Part shown: piece after piece, positions 23,101 through 38,100 of the stretch
Layout: every line of letters starts with the position of its first letter
Position numbering within the stretch: the first letter of the stretch is position 1
Source: Undaria pinnatifida
Lineage: Eukaryota; Sar; Phaeophyceae; Laminariales; Alariaceae
DNA length: 64,000 nt
Direction: 5' to 3'
NCBI GenBank assembly: GCA_012845835.1
Contig: JABAKD010000021.1
Span: forward strand, 16,196,543-16,260,542
Made by a program: the position numbers and the translations under genes
The notes under the pieces: model-generated
What the model was told of the DNA's origin: nothing
What the model saw: only the letters and a program-made list of their open reading frames with translations
Database searches by the model: none

Positions 23101-26100
23101 GTAATGGAACAAACCCCATGGTCTGGAGGTATCCAAATGTATACAAATGTATAGATATATATGTATATGCATATATGATATAGAAAAACAGGAAAACACG
23201 AAATTCCGACCATTTTGGGCAAAGATGGGTTAAGGAGCCCCGTGTCTCCCGCACCATCACATTTTCAATTACAGTAGGGGTCCCCCAACAAAGCGGTATC
23301 CCTGTACAAGGCCGTCAAAATCGCGTGGCGCGACTGGGGAATTGCGGCTTCCCCCAACAAGGTGGTAATGTTGCTCTGGCACACCACAGCCTCGCTGGTG
23401 GATTCCTATATAGTGCTGCTGTATAGTCAGAGTCAACTTATGGGTGGGGGGTCGAGAGGTCCTCAAACGACAAGATATACAAAACCTGGGAGCACACTTT
23501 ACCGTGCTGTTAGTACCATAAGTCAGGAGGGGGGCTGATCAACGCACCACAGTCCAGGGCACGTACATCCAGAGGCGCCGGCCGCGCTACACGAATGGCA
23601 ACAAAGGGGTCAGGGGGCAAATTGAGTTGCCGTAATCTCTTAAGTAACGGAAACCACACAATTCCCTTCGCGCTAGCAGCTCGCATCCTACGATAGATTT
23701 CAAGTTGAGTAGGGCATGTACTCCACCTCTACCGTACCCGGATGCCACGCCTAAGTTTTTGCGTCATACTTGAGTATGTGGCTAGCAATGTGCAAGAGTC
23801 CGTTCCCGGATGTGTTTTTGGATGAAATCCCGGGGGCGTCGCAAGTGAAAAGGGATTTCCGATGAGCGATAAACGTACAAACAACGTAATACAAAAACTT
23901 GGAAAATCTAGACAAAAACATGTACCCCCGTGCACATAACCGGGTAAGGAACGCCAACCAGCCCCAACAAGTCTAGGTTTTAATGTGTACTATTACTAGT
24001 GGTACTCCCTAAAGTATGCCAGAGCCGCGGCATAGCGGGAAGAAAAATATTTGTACCAAAAAAACGGATAAACAAGGGCCACCAGCACCAGGCACCAAAA
24101 CACTCACTTACGTACGACACGACACAAGCACCGTAAAACACCGACCAAGCCATCCATCCCCCAACCAACCAACCCACCCACCATGTGCTACAGCAGTACA
24201 GCACTACGTACTGCAGCAAAAAGATGCGTTGGTTCGTACTCGAACTTCACCAGAGCAGGCCGATATAGCAGAGAACAACAAAATGCCGTACCAAAAAAGA
24301 AAGAAAAAGCACAGGACCGCCTCCCACAGCCACGAGAGCACTCATCCACGTGCGAAACAACCAGCCCACTTTCCCATGCACAAAACACCCACACACCCAT
24401 TCACCCACCGACCAACCCGTCCACCCGCCAAACCAAAAAACCCAACCGCCATGTGCTACAGCAGTACAGCAATACGTACAGCAGCAAACAGATACGTTAG
24501 GTCTGTACTCGCGCTGAGATTTCACTATTTTACTATTCTCCGCCACGCCGGGGAGAGAGCGAGCCGTCCCCGAGAGGGCGATTTCCCCCGCCCCCCGCTC
24601 GCCGAAGGCGGCGTCGGCGTCCGTTTTTTCGCCGGCGATATCGAGGGCTGGCGTATGGGGCGGCCGTGGCACGGTTGTGGTGGCCCGGGCGGTCCAGTGC
24701 CGCACGATAGAGCCGGCGCCGAGCGGGACATACTGAAACCGGCATAGTCGTGAAGATCCCGATCACATTTTTTTTTTTTTAATCTGGGGAAAATAAAGCT
24801 TGAGCTCACCACGTCCACGTGCTACATAATGCACGTTGTGAGTCATTTTAACTCAACTGTAATCGCAGTCCAACGCTAGCCGGCGTATCCCTCTGTTCCC
24901 GCGGTGACGACAGCGCAATATCCTACAGCGCAATCACCTTAGGGTATTACTTCATCCCCCTCCTTCCCCACCACCCGCACCATCGCCTAGACCTAGCACC
25001 AGGCGTATAGCAAACCCCTACATCTATGCGACCTAAAGCCTCCCCCCCACCCCCCCCCCCTCACACACACACATTTCCCCCCCCCTCCCCCACAAGGATA
25101 TATAGTATATAGCTTCCACGCACAAATTGAGCTGCCCCACCTGTCCCCCCCCTCCCCGCCTCCCGCTCCCCTTTTGATCAAAATCAGGCCCCCACGCCCA
25201 TAAAAACTCCACTCTCCCCTCACCGGTTATTCGACTTACAGGATTCACTTGATGAACTGATGCATTTCCTTCCACAGCTCTCAGATTTTGTCCCCCTCAG
25301 AAACGGGTTTTATAGTTTCCGCGCACAGACTGACTAACATCACCCTGTTGACCCTGATAGCTACACTGTAGTTGCAAGGGGAGTCGCCGACCTATATCCT
25401 TAATGAGGACACACAACCAGTAATACGCGCGATCGGAGTATCACACACAGATTGCGAAGATGAGTTTCGACAAAATATTCGATCTCACAGCTGGAGTGTA
25501 TTTTAATTGTTAGAAAATATATAATAAGGATACTTTGGGGTGTCTGGGTTTCGAACCTCCTGTAGTAGGCCGGGTCATATTCGGGTATGCACCCTGGTAT
25601 CCCTTGTACCGACTGGCGACCGCGGGCCGGGTGGTATCAGCTCTGAGGACTTCCGCTCGTAGGTGCGGAATGTCTTTGTCCAAAACGCAACAATTCGCTC
25701 GTTAAAACGCGGAGAAGTACCATGCCATCGGCCATGGACTTTCTCGTCCATATCTCAAGAGTTCACCAGAAACGCCAACAGCGAGAGCGGAACACCTTAG
25801 AGGAAAGGCCCTCCTAAACACCCCCGGAGCCGCTGTTAGATTTCTTACCTTAACAATTCCACCGCCCGACCGTGCTACCGCCAAATACACGCTCTTGCCG
25901 TTCCCGGATAGTCTCCGGCAAACACCTTGCACCTGCATGGGACGCGGACCGAAACAAACAGTGGTGCAAAACAAAATCAATTTTCCGTGTGTACGACCCC
26001 CTTTTAGCTTGGGAATATAAATTATCAAGCTAACGAAATTCTTGAAGCAGAAGAACTTCCATTTAGCTTCTGTAGTAAATACATTTTTTTTCCCGCCAAT

Positions 26101-29100
26101 TTTCGATCTACTTTCAAGTAACTTTTGACAAACCCTTGCCAGTCTACAGTAATTTCTAGTATTTTATCCGGACAGCCTCCTGCAAACACCTTCCACCCGC
26201 GCGGGACACGAACCGAAATAAAAGTTGGCGCCAAACCAATCCCTACCCCCCCCCCCCCCGCATAACAAGTGTAACCCATGACGGGTACATCTAACTTGGG
26301 CTTTAGGTCAGCGGTAGACTGTCACCCTTGCTAGCGGTTGCGCTGGAGATAAACGTCTCTGGGTGAAATGTGCTACGTGCACAGCACTTTTCTCCGACTC
26401 GTTTTCCGTCAGCGCGAGCAAAACCCGATGACAATCAACGAACCTCCTGCAACCAACTTCCACCTATGGGGGACGCCAAGCGACACAAACATTGGTGCAA
26501 AAAACAAGGACGTGCCCTCTGTTCGGGATAAATTTTCTCGGGAACAGAACAATGGGAGCTGATGAAGAAGTTCTTGAAACAACCCTTCCTATATTTTGTC
26601 TAGGTACTTTATGAGGTTAACCTCCAGCCTTTTTTCAAGTAACTTCTGAAGCACCTTTGCCTGTCTAACTTATCGTGCTATACCCGGACAGCCTCCTGCA
26701 AAACGCCTTCCACATGTATGGGACACGAACCCAAGCACACATAGGTCGTGCGCACCGAGAGCGTCCCCTCGTCCTTTCCCGTGCGCGCTCGACGGTGGGG
26801 AACGGCCAACCGATTCCAGAGACCGATTCCACCTCCAGCAAAAACACCTACAGCGCATGAACGTTGTTCAGGAATTACCAAACTTGATGCACCACAGCAG
26901 CGCACCTCTGCGAAGAAAAGTCGCAAAATCGACTGCGTCCCCAGGTTTCGCAACACAAAGAACAACATACCACTCCCTTCTAGCACTGCACAAAACCAAC
27001 ACAACAATTTTCAAGCGCTTTCGTCCCCAAACACGTGAGTGCCGTTCTTTTTAGCACGACGAACAAGAAGCTAACCCTTTTAAACTCACGCAACCATTGT
27101 TGTCTTTGCCCTCCTCCGAGGGTGGTGGCTTGACAAAACAATGGTTGGTATACCTCACCCAAAAAACGAAGTTTGAGTAAAAATGTCCAACCCGATGACC
27201 AAACCAATTCATGGCTTAGGTACAAAAAATATCGACCTTGCAAGACAAAAATGGCAGCATTCCGACGGTTTTGGGCTAAGATGGGTTAAGGAGCCCCTCG
27301 TCATTCAAAACAATAAATTGCACTCCGACGATCTTGGGTTAACCCCTAACCCCTATTAAAGCCCTCAAATCCCTCCCTATTCTAAATTCAACTAAGTTTC
27401 TAAAAAAAAAGGGTTTCCCGTTGTAAAGGCTTTAAGGTGCCTCTCGTCATTCAGAAAAAAAAATACAAAAAAAACGCTACCTCCGTCGTAGAACGGGTCC
27501 TTTCACGGAAAAAATGTTTCACACCGTTCTCACAGGCGGTCCCCAAAAATCGCGGATGCGGCGCGAACACGAAGAACAACAAATCAACCCCTGAACTGAA
27601 AAACACCTCACCCACCGTCTTCAAATACGAACACGAATAACAACGGGTCAGCCCGGTACCGCTGCAAACATTGTCCCGCACTCTAACTCCAAGTAGATTG
27701 TCCCGAAAAAACGAGAGTGCAGCTCCAAAGGGTCAGACTTCGCAACACGAAAAAAAAGAGCGGAAACCACTTTACCCCTGCCAAAAAAGCATTGCCCCAC
27801 ACGATCTTGAAGTAATTTATCCCCAAAAGGGGGTTCAATTTCCAATACTCCACACTATTTCAACGTAATTTGTCCCCAGTAAGCGTGTGGGGCAGTCTAG
27901 AAAGAGTTAAGGCGTACCTGCACGGTCGAATACCCCGGAATCATGCCCGCTGGCCAACACTCCCTGCGCAAGCCCAAGTACACGCACACCCTGTCCACCC
28001 CCTCCTCAAGGGTCAAGCACAGCTGCATTTTCGTCCGAGATAGCACGTCGAACATGTCCACGCCCCCCATCCTGTCGCGCTTTCCCGCTGCGACTTCATG
28101 TCCAGGCCTAGCACCGCCGCCGCCGCCGGCCCCACCACCGAACGTGGTCGAGGCGGAACGAAAGCCAACTTCTCGCAGGAGACCTGTCACGGTTACAGAT
28201 TCTCGCTCGTGGGACGAGGCAACTCTCGGACCGCCACCACTGCCGCCGCCGTCACCACCGCCGCGGGTGCCACCGCGTGTGCCACCGCCACCGCTCCTGG
28301 CACCTGCCGCGGCCACCCCATTTCTAGCAAGCCGAACGACCAGCGCCTCGCTGACAGAAAGACTGTGGATCCGAATCCCTTCAGCGCCCGTCCGATTCCT
28401 GGGATTTTCACGAACGGAGGCGGCGCTATCTTGTCCTCGCCCCGCCATGTTCACGCCCGCGACGCCAGGAGGGTCATTAGAAGGGGTGGGACACTGTTGC
28501 TGCTGCTGCTTCGCTGGCATGCTCTCCCTCCCCACCAGCCTCGCCTCCATTGCCATACAAGCCCCGCCCCCGCGAAACGCTACAGCGTCCACCCTCGCCC
28601 CCTGTTCCTCCTGCACGTTTACCCCCGCCGCTACCCGCGCATCGGTGGCTTTACACGCCTCACTCCCGCGAGACGGCGCACCCTCGCGCGCGCCCCCGGC
28701 AGAAACGCTCGGCGCAGATGAACCGCCTACAGCGGGGTGCGATCGCGGCAACGCCGAACTTGGCAAGGTGCCTCCAGCCACACCGCCACCGCCGCGGGCA
28801 TCTCCACTCCCAAAGTTGGTAACCCTCGGCGGCGTTGGACCACCGACAGCGCGGTGCGGCAGCGGAAACGCCGACTGCGGCATAGCGCTTCCAGCTGCGC
28901 CACCGCCACCGCCACCTGCTCCCCCAAAATGTTTGGGTTGACCATCGCTGCCATGCCCGCTCCCAAATTTGTTGGTGTCATCTAGGACAAACATGTCCCG
29001 TGCATGCACGACAAGGTAGCTACGGAGAAGAACCCAGATGCCGTCGACAACCTTCAGCACCTCAAGCGCGCGCCCCGGCTCGTTGCTACGACGGGCCGAT

Positions 29101-32100
29101 AACGACTGGTCGCTGCGACGGGCCGGGGACGGCTGATTCCCACCCCCGTCTTCCCTGCCAGGACACATTGGCCTCTTCTTCGTCTGAAACTCCGCTGCAG
29201 AACCTGCCCTACTTTTCGCTGTTGCTGCCGCTGATGCCCTCGATCTTGCCGCCGTACCGAGCATCACGACTTCCGTGCAGACGGCGAATTTCCGCACGAG
29301 CGCTAGTATGTTGGGCTCTTGCTCCTGCAGGAAGGAGCGGGAAGGGGGAGATGGGAGACACACAGGAGGGGGTGGTAAGCCGGGGGGGGGGGGGGTCATA
29401 TCAATCATGACCGGAGTCCTTATGACCATCGTACCTCGCATCCCTACAATGCCACCACGGACAAGGTTGAGTTTTCACCGACCAGTCAGACATCGCGCGC
29501 ACCAAGCGCGAAGCGTCGTGAGATGTTCCGGGAGTTGCACGAAGGGTGAGCTGTATCCTACTAAGAACCACTTGTGAAGCGGACTTCCGTACCTTGTGCG
29601 TATTTTCTTGCACATGGATGACAGCTTCGAATTACTTCATCTATTTGTTTTCTGGTGTGGCCACTTCCAGCGACAGTAATGGGGATGCTCGGTAACTGCC
29701 TCGTGGGTGCCTTGCCATGCGCACACTACGTGATACGATAATTCCCCTTGCCCGGGGAGTTAAAGTTCTCCACTCCGCACCATAAAATCTAACTCGAACA
29801 CCATCTCGGTCACGGCCAAAACATAACAACGAAAAAAAAAACTACGGTACCATAGTGGTATATCTAGCTCAGGTAGGGAGAGGCGTGTTTCACAGCACCG
29901 TTGTCAACCAACACCAACCCAGACCGGGGAGGGGGGTCATGTCATGCATGGCCGGAGTCCTTATCACCATCGACCCTCGCATCTCAACAATGCGGGGATG
30001 GGGCACGTCCGACACACAGGGAGGGGGCAGAGGGGGCGCAGGGCAGTTTACATGAAAACACGCGAAAGGTGTCGAGTTAAACGCTACTTACACCAGCGTA
30101 TTTAACGACCTCGCAAAGCTAACGTCGGTCGAGTCCGCAGCGGGATACACCGGCGATGGTCTCAAAAACCCTCCTGCCAGATGAGACCCTCATCATCCCC
30201 ACACCGAAACATACGCCTTAAGAATTAAAATGGCACAACAGCCACTGCAGGTAAGTTTAGGTAAGATACAGGAAAATACAGATGAGTACAAACAAGCATG
30301 AGTAGGTTCAGGTTGACAACGGCAAACGCAGGTACATACCAGGTATCGTTTAGAACGTGCACCCCCACCCCGACTTGGGTGTAACCCTACCCGCCACCAC
30401 GGTTGGATGGCGTTTTCGTTTGCGGGAGCCATCCCACGGTAAGGTTGGTGTATCATATTCGAATCAGATTCCAATCAGATTCTAACAAATCCCTGAGGTC
30501 CTCACATGAGGAGCTCAGTATCTCACTTGAAAACAAATTTTGAAGGCATTCGTTCCCACAACCCGACCAAGCTTCTGTGCCTTAGTCCTGAACCAGTAGA
30601 CATACTCGTGAAATTACTTCATCGACCGGCAGTTCCTCACGTGAGGAGCTCAATCGCCCAGGGACTTTCTGGCCCGATCATACAACTGCTATCCGAAAAT
30701 AACCTCTCAGTTAGTTGACGATGCGTCGACGGCTGGTGGTATACCATCTTCAACACAATATAGGCAACCCCACTAGTCGCACCTCGCAGTCCACCTCCAC
30801 GTGGGTCGTCTCCCCACGAGACCCATCTGCTGTCACCGAGGTAAACGATTCGTCTCTTTTTCGGCGGCCCCGCGCCCGCATCTCCAGCCCAGCAGGCACG
30901 AACGGCGTAGTTTCCGCTACAGGGTACCTGTCGTCGTGGGACCCCGAGGTATTCGTCGCGTCCTCTGACCCCCACGACGGTCGAGTCCTCACCCTGGCCT
31001 GGTCCGCGCGGCCCGCGCCAGCTGAATTAACGCCCCCGCACGGTGTGGGAACCCCAACCTCAATCGTGGATTGCTGCTTGGATGAGGTTCGTGAGGCAGC
31101 GGGAGCAGTGACCCCAGAACGAGCAGTGACCCCCGCAGGGCGGTCGGCAGGCGGCGCAAAAAATCCCAAATCAACGCCGCGCGTCGCCACCGCTGACGCG
31201 TCAGTGGAAGCAGTCTCCGAATGACATTGCCGGATCAAAACAACCGGCGCTCGAGCCGTGCGATCTCCCAACAATAACGATTCCGAAGCTGTCACCGCGG
31301 CACCCCCGCGCGGAAAAACCAGCAGCGAAGGAGCTTCCGATCCCGCTGGTTCACCGCGTCCAATAGCGTCCTTTTCACATCGAAGATCCTTTCGTCGGTC
31401 CCTCGCTCTTGCCGCGAAAGCCGAACGCGCCCCGGCCGGCACAGTCGCAATGCCTTGCCTGCAGCCGTCGAGGGCAACGCCCTTGCTACCCTCGAGCGAC
31501 AGCCAACCCAGCACGCCGTCTCCTCGGTCCGCGTCGACGCCAAAAGGAGTGCGTATTGTAAAGGTGGCGTTAACCCCTGCTGCTGCTGCTGATGGTGATG
31601 ATGATGCTGCCCCCCGTCCACCGGCACCACGCCCTCCACCGACAGCGCTGACACCGCCGGCACTTGCAAGAGCCAGCCGGGCGAGCGCTGGCACGCTCTC
31701 CACAGCGTTCTGCACGGCAACCTGCGGCGCGCGTTGCAGCAAGAGCGCTAGGGCTGTGAGCTGGCTGGAAGTCACGGCAAGAAATTCGTTGGATGCGCCT
31801 CATTATTCTTAGGCTCCTCACTTGACCCGGGGCACGTGCTACGATAGAGGCATTGAGGTATACCATTTTTTGGCACAACCGTTTTCTGAATGACGGGGCT
31901 CCTTATCATATCATACCATGTCATATCATATCATATCATATCATACCATATCATATCATATCATATCAAATAATATCATATCATATCATATCATATCATA
32001 TCATACCATATAATATCATATCGGAATAGTACAGTATGATATGCCATTCTTGTTTTTCGTGGATATCAGGCCCTATTCCCTAGATCGTACTGCCTCGTTT

Positions 32101-35100
32101 TCACTACAATCCTTCAAGGCCATCCTGGCTCCTCCAGGGGCACTCCCTGGAGTGTTCCCTCATTGTTGACCTTCGAGAGTACGGTTACACGCACAACTCG
32201 CCTCGGTGTGTCTCCACAACATCCATCAAGGAAGAGAAAACCTGCGAAGGGACCACTGTCCCACATTTTTGCAACAAGAAAAAAAAAAAATGGGCTATGT
32301 CCACGCTAGGGTTTTGTTCATCGGGTTTATAATGCCAGGCTGTTTTCTCAAAATCAGTTTTGGGTGAGGTATACCAACCATACCAACCATTGTTTTATCA
32401 AGCCAACAACCTTGCACGGAAAAATGGTTGGTGCACCTCTACCTTGCTATTGCTGTACTACAATTAGTACTAAACTAATTGTACACTAATAGTAGCATGT
32501 TTCCCTAGAAGCATCTGACTGGCACGTTCGTGGGGCTCGACCCGTGCTGTTCGATGTCGTTCGTTTATGGCCCGACTTGCGGCGTTTACCATTTAACAGT
32601 ACAGACCAAGTAAGCTGGTTGGCATTTGCTCCGCCAACCCACCAATAATAATTAACCGCAAAATGACACCATACTCGCAGCCTTATCCATGAGGGATTTA
32701 TCCGTGTGTTTGACTTGCCTCCAAAGATTTCGACAGGGTCCTCGAGGCGGCTCGCAGAACGCCTTCGGGGGTCGGCGGCTGAAGCGAGTCCTGTTGCCAA
32801 GGGGGAGCAGCGCCACCGTTGTTGGTGTTCCCTAGATCTCCATGCCACCCCTCATCGGCACGCTGGACGAGGCATGGAACTCCCTGAGAAAAGCGCACAC
32901 GGTCGAACAGATCTGTTGTTATGGCAGGTTGTGCGGGACCTGTGCGGCGCAGACCCAACCAACCCAACCAACCCAACCAACCCAAGAAAAAAGCATGTGC
33001 TAATCACTCAGATCGTCCGAATCTCGCCCGGCAAACGTGGGGTATAGGCCACGAAAGATCATATAGACACACGGATACTATATTTCTGCTTTGCAAGACA
33101 ATAGATAACGAAGAGGGATCTGATCTGATCTGATCTGATCTGATCTGATCTGATCTGATATGATATGATATGATATGATATGATCTGATCTATCCCGTGG
33201 GTGCACCATTTTTCGCGAGGAAAGCGTGTGAAGGTAAGGTAGATAAAAATAACTTGCAGAACAAAAAATACGTCTGAGTCGTACAGCCTTCCAAACCCGA
33301 CATCCACCGCAAAACGCAGGATCAGAGCAAAACCGCCGCACCACAAACTCTTGAGAGGAATGTAACCCACGCCGGGGACCGACATCAAGACGTGATTCGA
33401 GCGTCGCCCCTCAAGAGATTAGAGAACATACCTTGCCCCTAAGGGTCGAGGGCCGTTCCCAACGAACGCAAAAGGGTCGGGGGTAGTTCCCAACGAACGC
33501 AAAAAAATAATCGTAGTCCTGACCAAAAATCGCTCTTCCTCATGTTTCGAAACTCTAAAATGTAACGTATTTTTTTTTCAAATCGAGTATTCGTTTTCGT
33601 CAGGAATCGTGACATCAATTTCTACGCAAATTTTCAAAACTGATCAAAGTCAGGATTCCTGGCAAATATCACGATTCATGAAAATGCCGCGTACTTTCTG
33701 TCACGATTCCTGGCATTTGTTTTTGTTCGTTCAAACACCCCGCCTGCCAGAGGACTCCAAAACCCCACGGGAGACTGACTCCAAGACGCGATCCGAGCGC
33801 TGTCCCACAGGGGACTACGGACAAGTACAGAAACCAAACGCGGTGCCTCCGACTGCCAGAGAACCGCAAACATCACGGGAGATTGACTTGACACATTCGC
33901 TCCTTAACCCCTTTAGAGCCCCAAAATCATGGAATTTTAATACTAATTTCGAGTATTTTTCCCCCAGAAAGGGGTTCCAGTCGCAAAAGCGTTGAGGACG
34001 ATTAATTATCAAGTTCAGAGAAAAGGCAATGCACCCGTGACTAGGAGGGCTGAAACGCATGTGAAATTGACGTATCCATTTTCTCACTACGCTCCAAAAA
34101 TGATCCCACACTAAATCCTTGCATGTCTCTAAAAACGTGGACGCATAGAAAGACGCCTAATCCCCCGATACAAAACTCTTCAAGCTTCCGCGCGGTTACG
34201 ATCGCGCGGAAAGAATCGGAGGGAGCACTGTGTGTTTTACTGAAACGGCGACGAAACCCAGACGATTTCGTTCCAATAGCGATCGTAACGTCGCAATCAT
34301 GAAATAAAACAGTAGAACGGACGACTCGCCCCCCGGGATTCAGCGAAACGGCGGAAAACAATCAGAAGATTTCGATTTCGTGGCGTTGTAGTCATGACAA
34401 AAAAAAGCAGAACGGGCGCCCTAGCTGTCGGGATGCACCAAAACAACTGACAGAGCTCAAGCGATTTCGGTCCAATGGTGATCGTCACGTTATCCGTCAA
34501 GAAAACGTAAAACGGTAAAAGGTGCCTTGCATCTCGAACCGCAGCAAAACAGGAAACAAAACACGGGTAACTCCGATTCAATCGCGATTGTGACGTTGCA
34601 AGTCATGCAATAAAAAACCAGAATAGACTCCACGCGTCTCGGGATGAACTGCAGCTAGCACACGATCTAAACCAGCCGCTGCCACGACATAGAAAGCAGA
34701 ACAGGCAGCTCACATCTCGTGACATAACACCAGCAGCCCACACGTCCTCCCCACCGTCCTCCATCTGATCTCCCTGGCTACTGCTGAAGTGGGAATACTG
34801 TTCCTTCTCGCCCAGAACCCTTCCTCGACAATCTTTCACGCGCATGGTTTCATCGCCGCCGTGCGCACACCCGCAACCGCGCTCTCCCCGGCAGGCACTG
34901 CAGCCGTCGGCCGCCGGATCTACTATGGCGCAAACGCCTCGTGGGTGATTTAAAAACTCCGCGTAGACGTCCCTGCGTAGTGCAACACACAAAAACGACG
35001 CGGAGTTAGATGCCCGAGAAGCATCCGATTCAAGAGTCGTTCCAAACAGGCCAGTGTTATCTCAGATCCTAAGGATATCATTTAGGCGTTTAGTATGACG

Positions 35101-38100
35101 TCACAATCATATACACTAGACACATCTAAAAATCGAAAATATCGCGATATTGGTCGTTTAGAGCCGAATTATGTGCGCTTGGAGTTTAGACCACCCCGGG
35201 CTGTTGGAATACTTCCACCGTACGCGGTCCGCACATACCAAAATATCGCGAGGGTGGGAATTCCCCCCTTCGCGATGTTTTGTGATTATTTTGGAAGAAA
35301 GACGCCGTTTACTTGTTGTGTTCGTGCCTGGGAGAGACCCACCTGCAGCCACATGGCCATCACACACAGCACATCCCAACAGCAAATACAACCGCTGCGC
35401 GTATGAAGCCTCAAGCGAGACACCATGAATAACGAACGACCGCGGCGGTTGGGTCAGCCCTTTGACAGACCGGCGCCCCTGCTCTCGAGTCCGGGCAAGA
35501 TGTGCCTATTGCTTGGCTTCCGTTGATGAGGGCACACCACAGCAGTAACTGGAGCACAGAGCAGTCAGTTATTCCTCTGTTGTGTCAACCCACTTCCTTG
35601 CCTGCGTTCGCTCCTCGGCATCGGTCGCTTTTAGATTGTGCCTCTATCCGCAAGCTACCCCAACCGTAACCACCTAAAGCAACTCCAAAGCACGATACAT
35701 CGCGGCTTCCGCGCGTTGAACTGTGGCGAGCAATTGTTGTTGCAGGCAACGTTCTCTGGCCCATGCCGTGTATGCCTCGTCTCAAACCCGTGGCAGCTGG
35801 TGCCCTACGCTGCTCTGGGTCTCGGGCGGGACGGGGCAAGTCTCGAGTTCTGGACCCTTGATGCGTGTGGAAAAAGCGCCATATTCAGTTTTAGACAGCA
35901 CAGAGTGCACACACAAATATCGCGATGTATAATCAAGCGCCAAATGCCTAAATATCAGCGTACGTACGCGGAGTTTTAGATTTGTAAACTAAGCTGGTCA
36001 TAGTAAAAACCTGTTCGGTGATACTTGCCCGGTTACTTGCGCGGTGGCTAATCGTTTTCTCTTTGGTTCTTAGAACAGTTTTGTCCGCCTTGTCGACTTG
36101 GTGACACCCCCGGGCTTTCACGCCAACCACACCCCGAATGGAAACCTCGCGCCTTTTGGTAGGTTCTAGTATTGGCGTCACAAGGCTCGACAAGCTGATT
36201 TGATAAATTTTAACGCTTTTATAACTGTGGAAACCCGTTTTTAGGGACAATTTTTGGGGAAATTGTATAGGAAGGGGTTTTGGGGCTCTAAAGGGGTTAA
36301 GTCCGTTGTCTCATACTATGGACGCTCCTTAACCGGGTGCCCTATTACTTGTACGAATCGTCAAGCATTGCACATGGCGCAGCGTCACATCGCGCCGGTT
36401 CCCTGGGGGGAGGTGCACTCATTACAAGAAAAGTCCTAGTTAGTCACAAAAACATAGCCCGATGCATCCCTACAATGCGGGGACAGAACATATCGGGTTT
36501 TCACCGACCAGGCAGACATTGCTTGCACCAAGCGCGAGTGTACCAGGGGGCGGTCGCTGCAGTGTCGTGTTGAGATGAGGGCCGCAAATATGTTCCAACA
36601 CCGTTACCACGGACGGATCACCTGCACCAACCTCGCGGCGGTTTTCCGATATTTGCAAACTACATTAAGCTAATGCACCAGAAAAAAAGGGGAGGAGAAA
36701 AAGAAAACAAGACAAAGTTCGCAACGGCGTCTCTTGTCTGCCTACCGTCCACGTTTATCGCATCGCTCGCCTTCTCACCCATCGAGAAAAACCAAAAACA
36801 ACCACACCACGCGTCGGGAAGATCGCCAATCCCCACGTGATGGCCCAGATCTTTCAAGGAAGACCGGTATTGTCTAGCTCATGTTCCCGGGTCGTACGAT
36901 CTGGATGATCTAGCACATGTGTCCGGAGTGAGATCCGTACTCGATAAATACAGATCGTGGACAACATATCATAACCGCAGATACAGGATCTACTGTGGAT
37001 TATCAATATGATCTACATGATCTACATGATCTATACGATCTAGATGATCTAGACGATCTATATGATCTACATTATCTACATGGCCTATACGATGTATATA
37101 CGATCTATATTATCTATATTATCTATATGAACTTGATGATCTACATCATCTACATTATCTATAATATGTACACGATCTAGATTATCTAGATGCTCTATAT
37201 GATCTACATGATCTATATGGTCTATATGATCTACATGATCTACATGATCTATACAATCTATATGATCTATATGAAATGTATTATCTATGCGATCTATATG
37301 ATCTATATGATCTACATTATCCATATGATCTATATGATATATAGTATCTACAGAAGATAATCTACAGAAGATTATCTGTGTCCGAGGTGCGCAACGAGCC
37401 AATCCACGATCAACTCGTGCCTCATCCATCGTTATCGGTTGGCATCGCCACTGGCAGCCACTTAATGGGGTACAAACCACTTCAACACACATGCTACGAC
37501 TCAAGCACAACACTTTTTGTTGTGTTTTTCGTTTTCTCAATCACAGGGGTCCTTGACCCAAACCCTTAGAAGAACATACCACATCATACCACATCGACAC
37601 CATACCACATCGACATCATACCACATCATACCACATCGACACCAACATCATACCACATCATACCACATCATACCACATCATCCCACATCGACATCGACAT
37701 AATACGACATAATACATCATAATACGACATCGACATCAACTTCTTATTCTGCAATAGTAGGCGGCCATGGGTTTATTCGTCACAATGATTGCACTTTCAG
37801 TTCAGTCTACACCACTAACAAGTCATTTATTGGGTGAAGTATGCAGTAGTTTTATGAAATAATCACCCTCAGAAGGTAAAAAAAAACAATGGTTGATGCA
37901 CTTCGACCGTGGCGCGTGTGACTACTTTCACTTTCACCTAGACTTGGACTAGACCACAGTACAGCTCCCCCAGTACGGTACAAGGCGATGGTGTGGGAGG
38001 CCAGAGCAATATGACCGTCTTGTTGGGGGAAGTCACCTTAACCACTTTATCCATTCGAGGTTTTGAGCGCAATCCCCCAGACGCGCCAAGCGATTTCGAC

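Noticed and set aside
24016-24747. 243-codon plus-strand frame
   Set aside because: It runs through a two-copy repeat and His/Pro/Thr-rich low complexity into the GC-rich island. No domain was recognised.
25698-26279. Longer minus-strand frames over the exon 11 array read as a separate protein
   Set aside because: They join decayed repeat units. Only the 28-codon exon with AG and GTAAGA borders fits the CTC1 alignment and phase.
27943-28941. 332-codon plus-strand frame
   Set aside because: Antisense shadow of CTC1 exon 10, caused by its GC-rich codon usage. It has no splice sites or family motifs.
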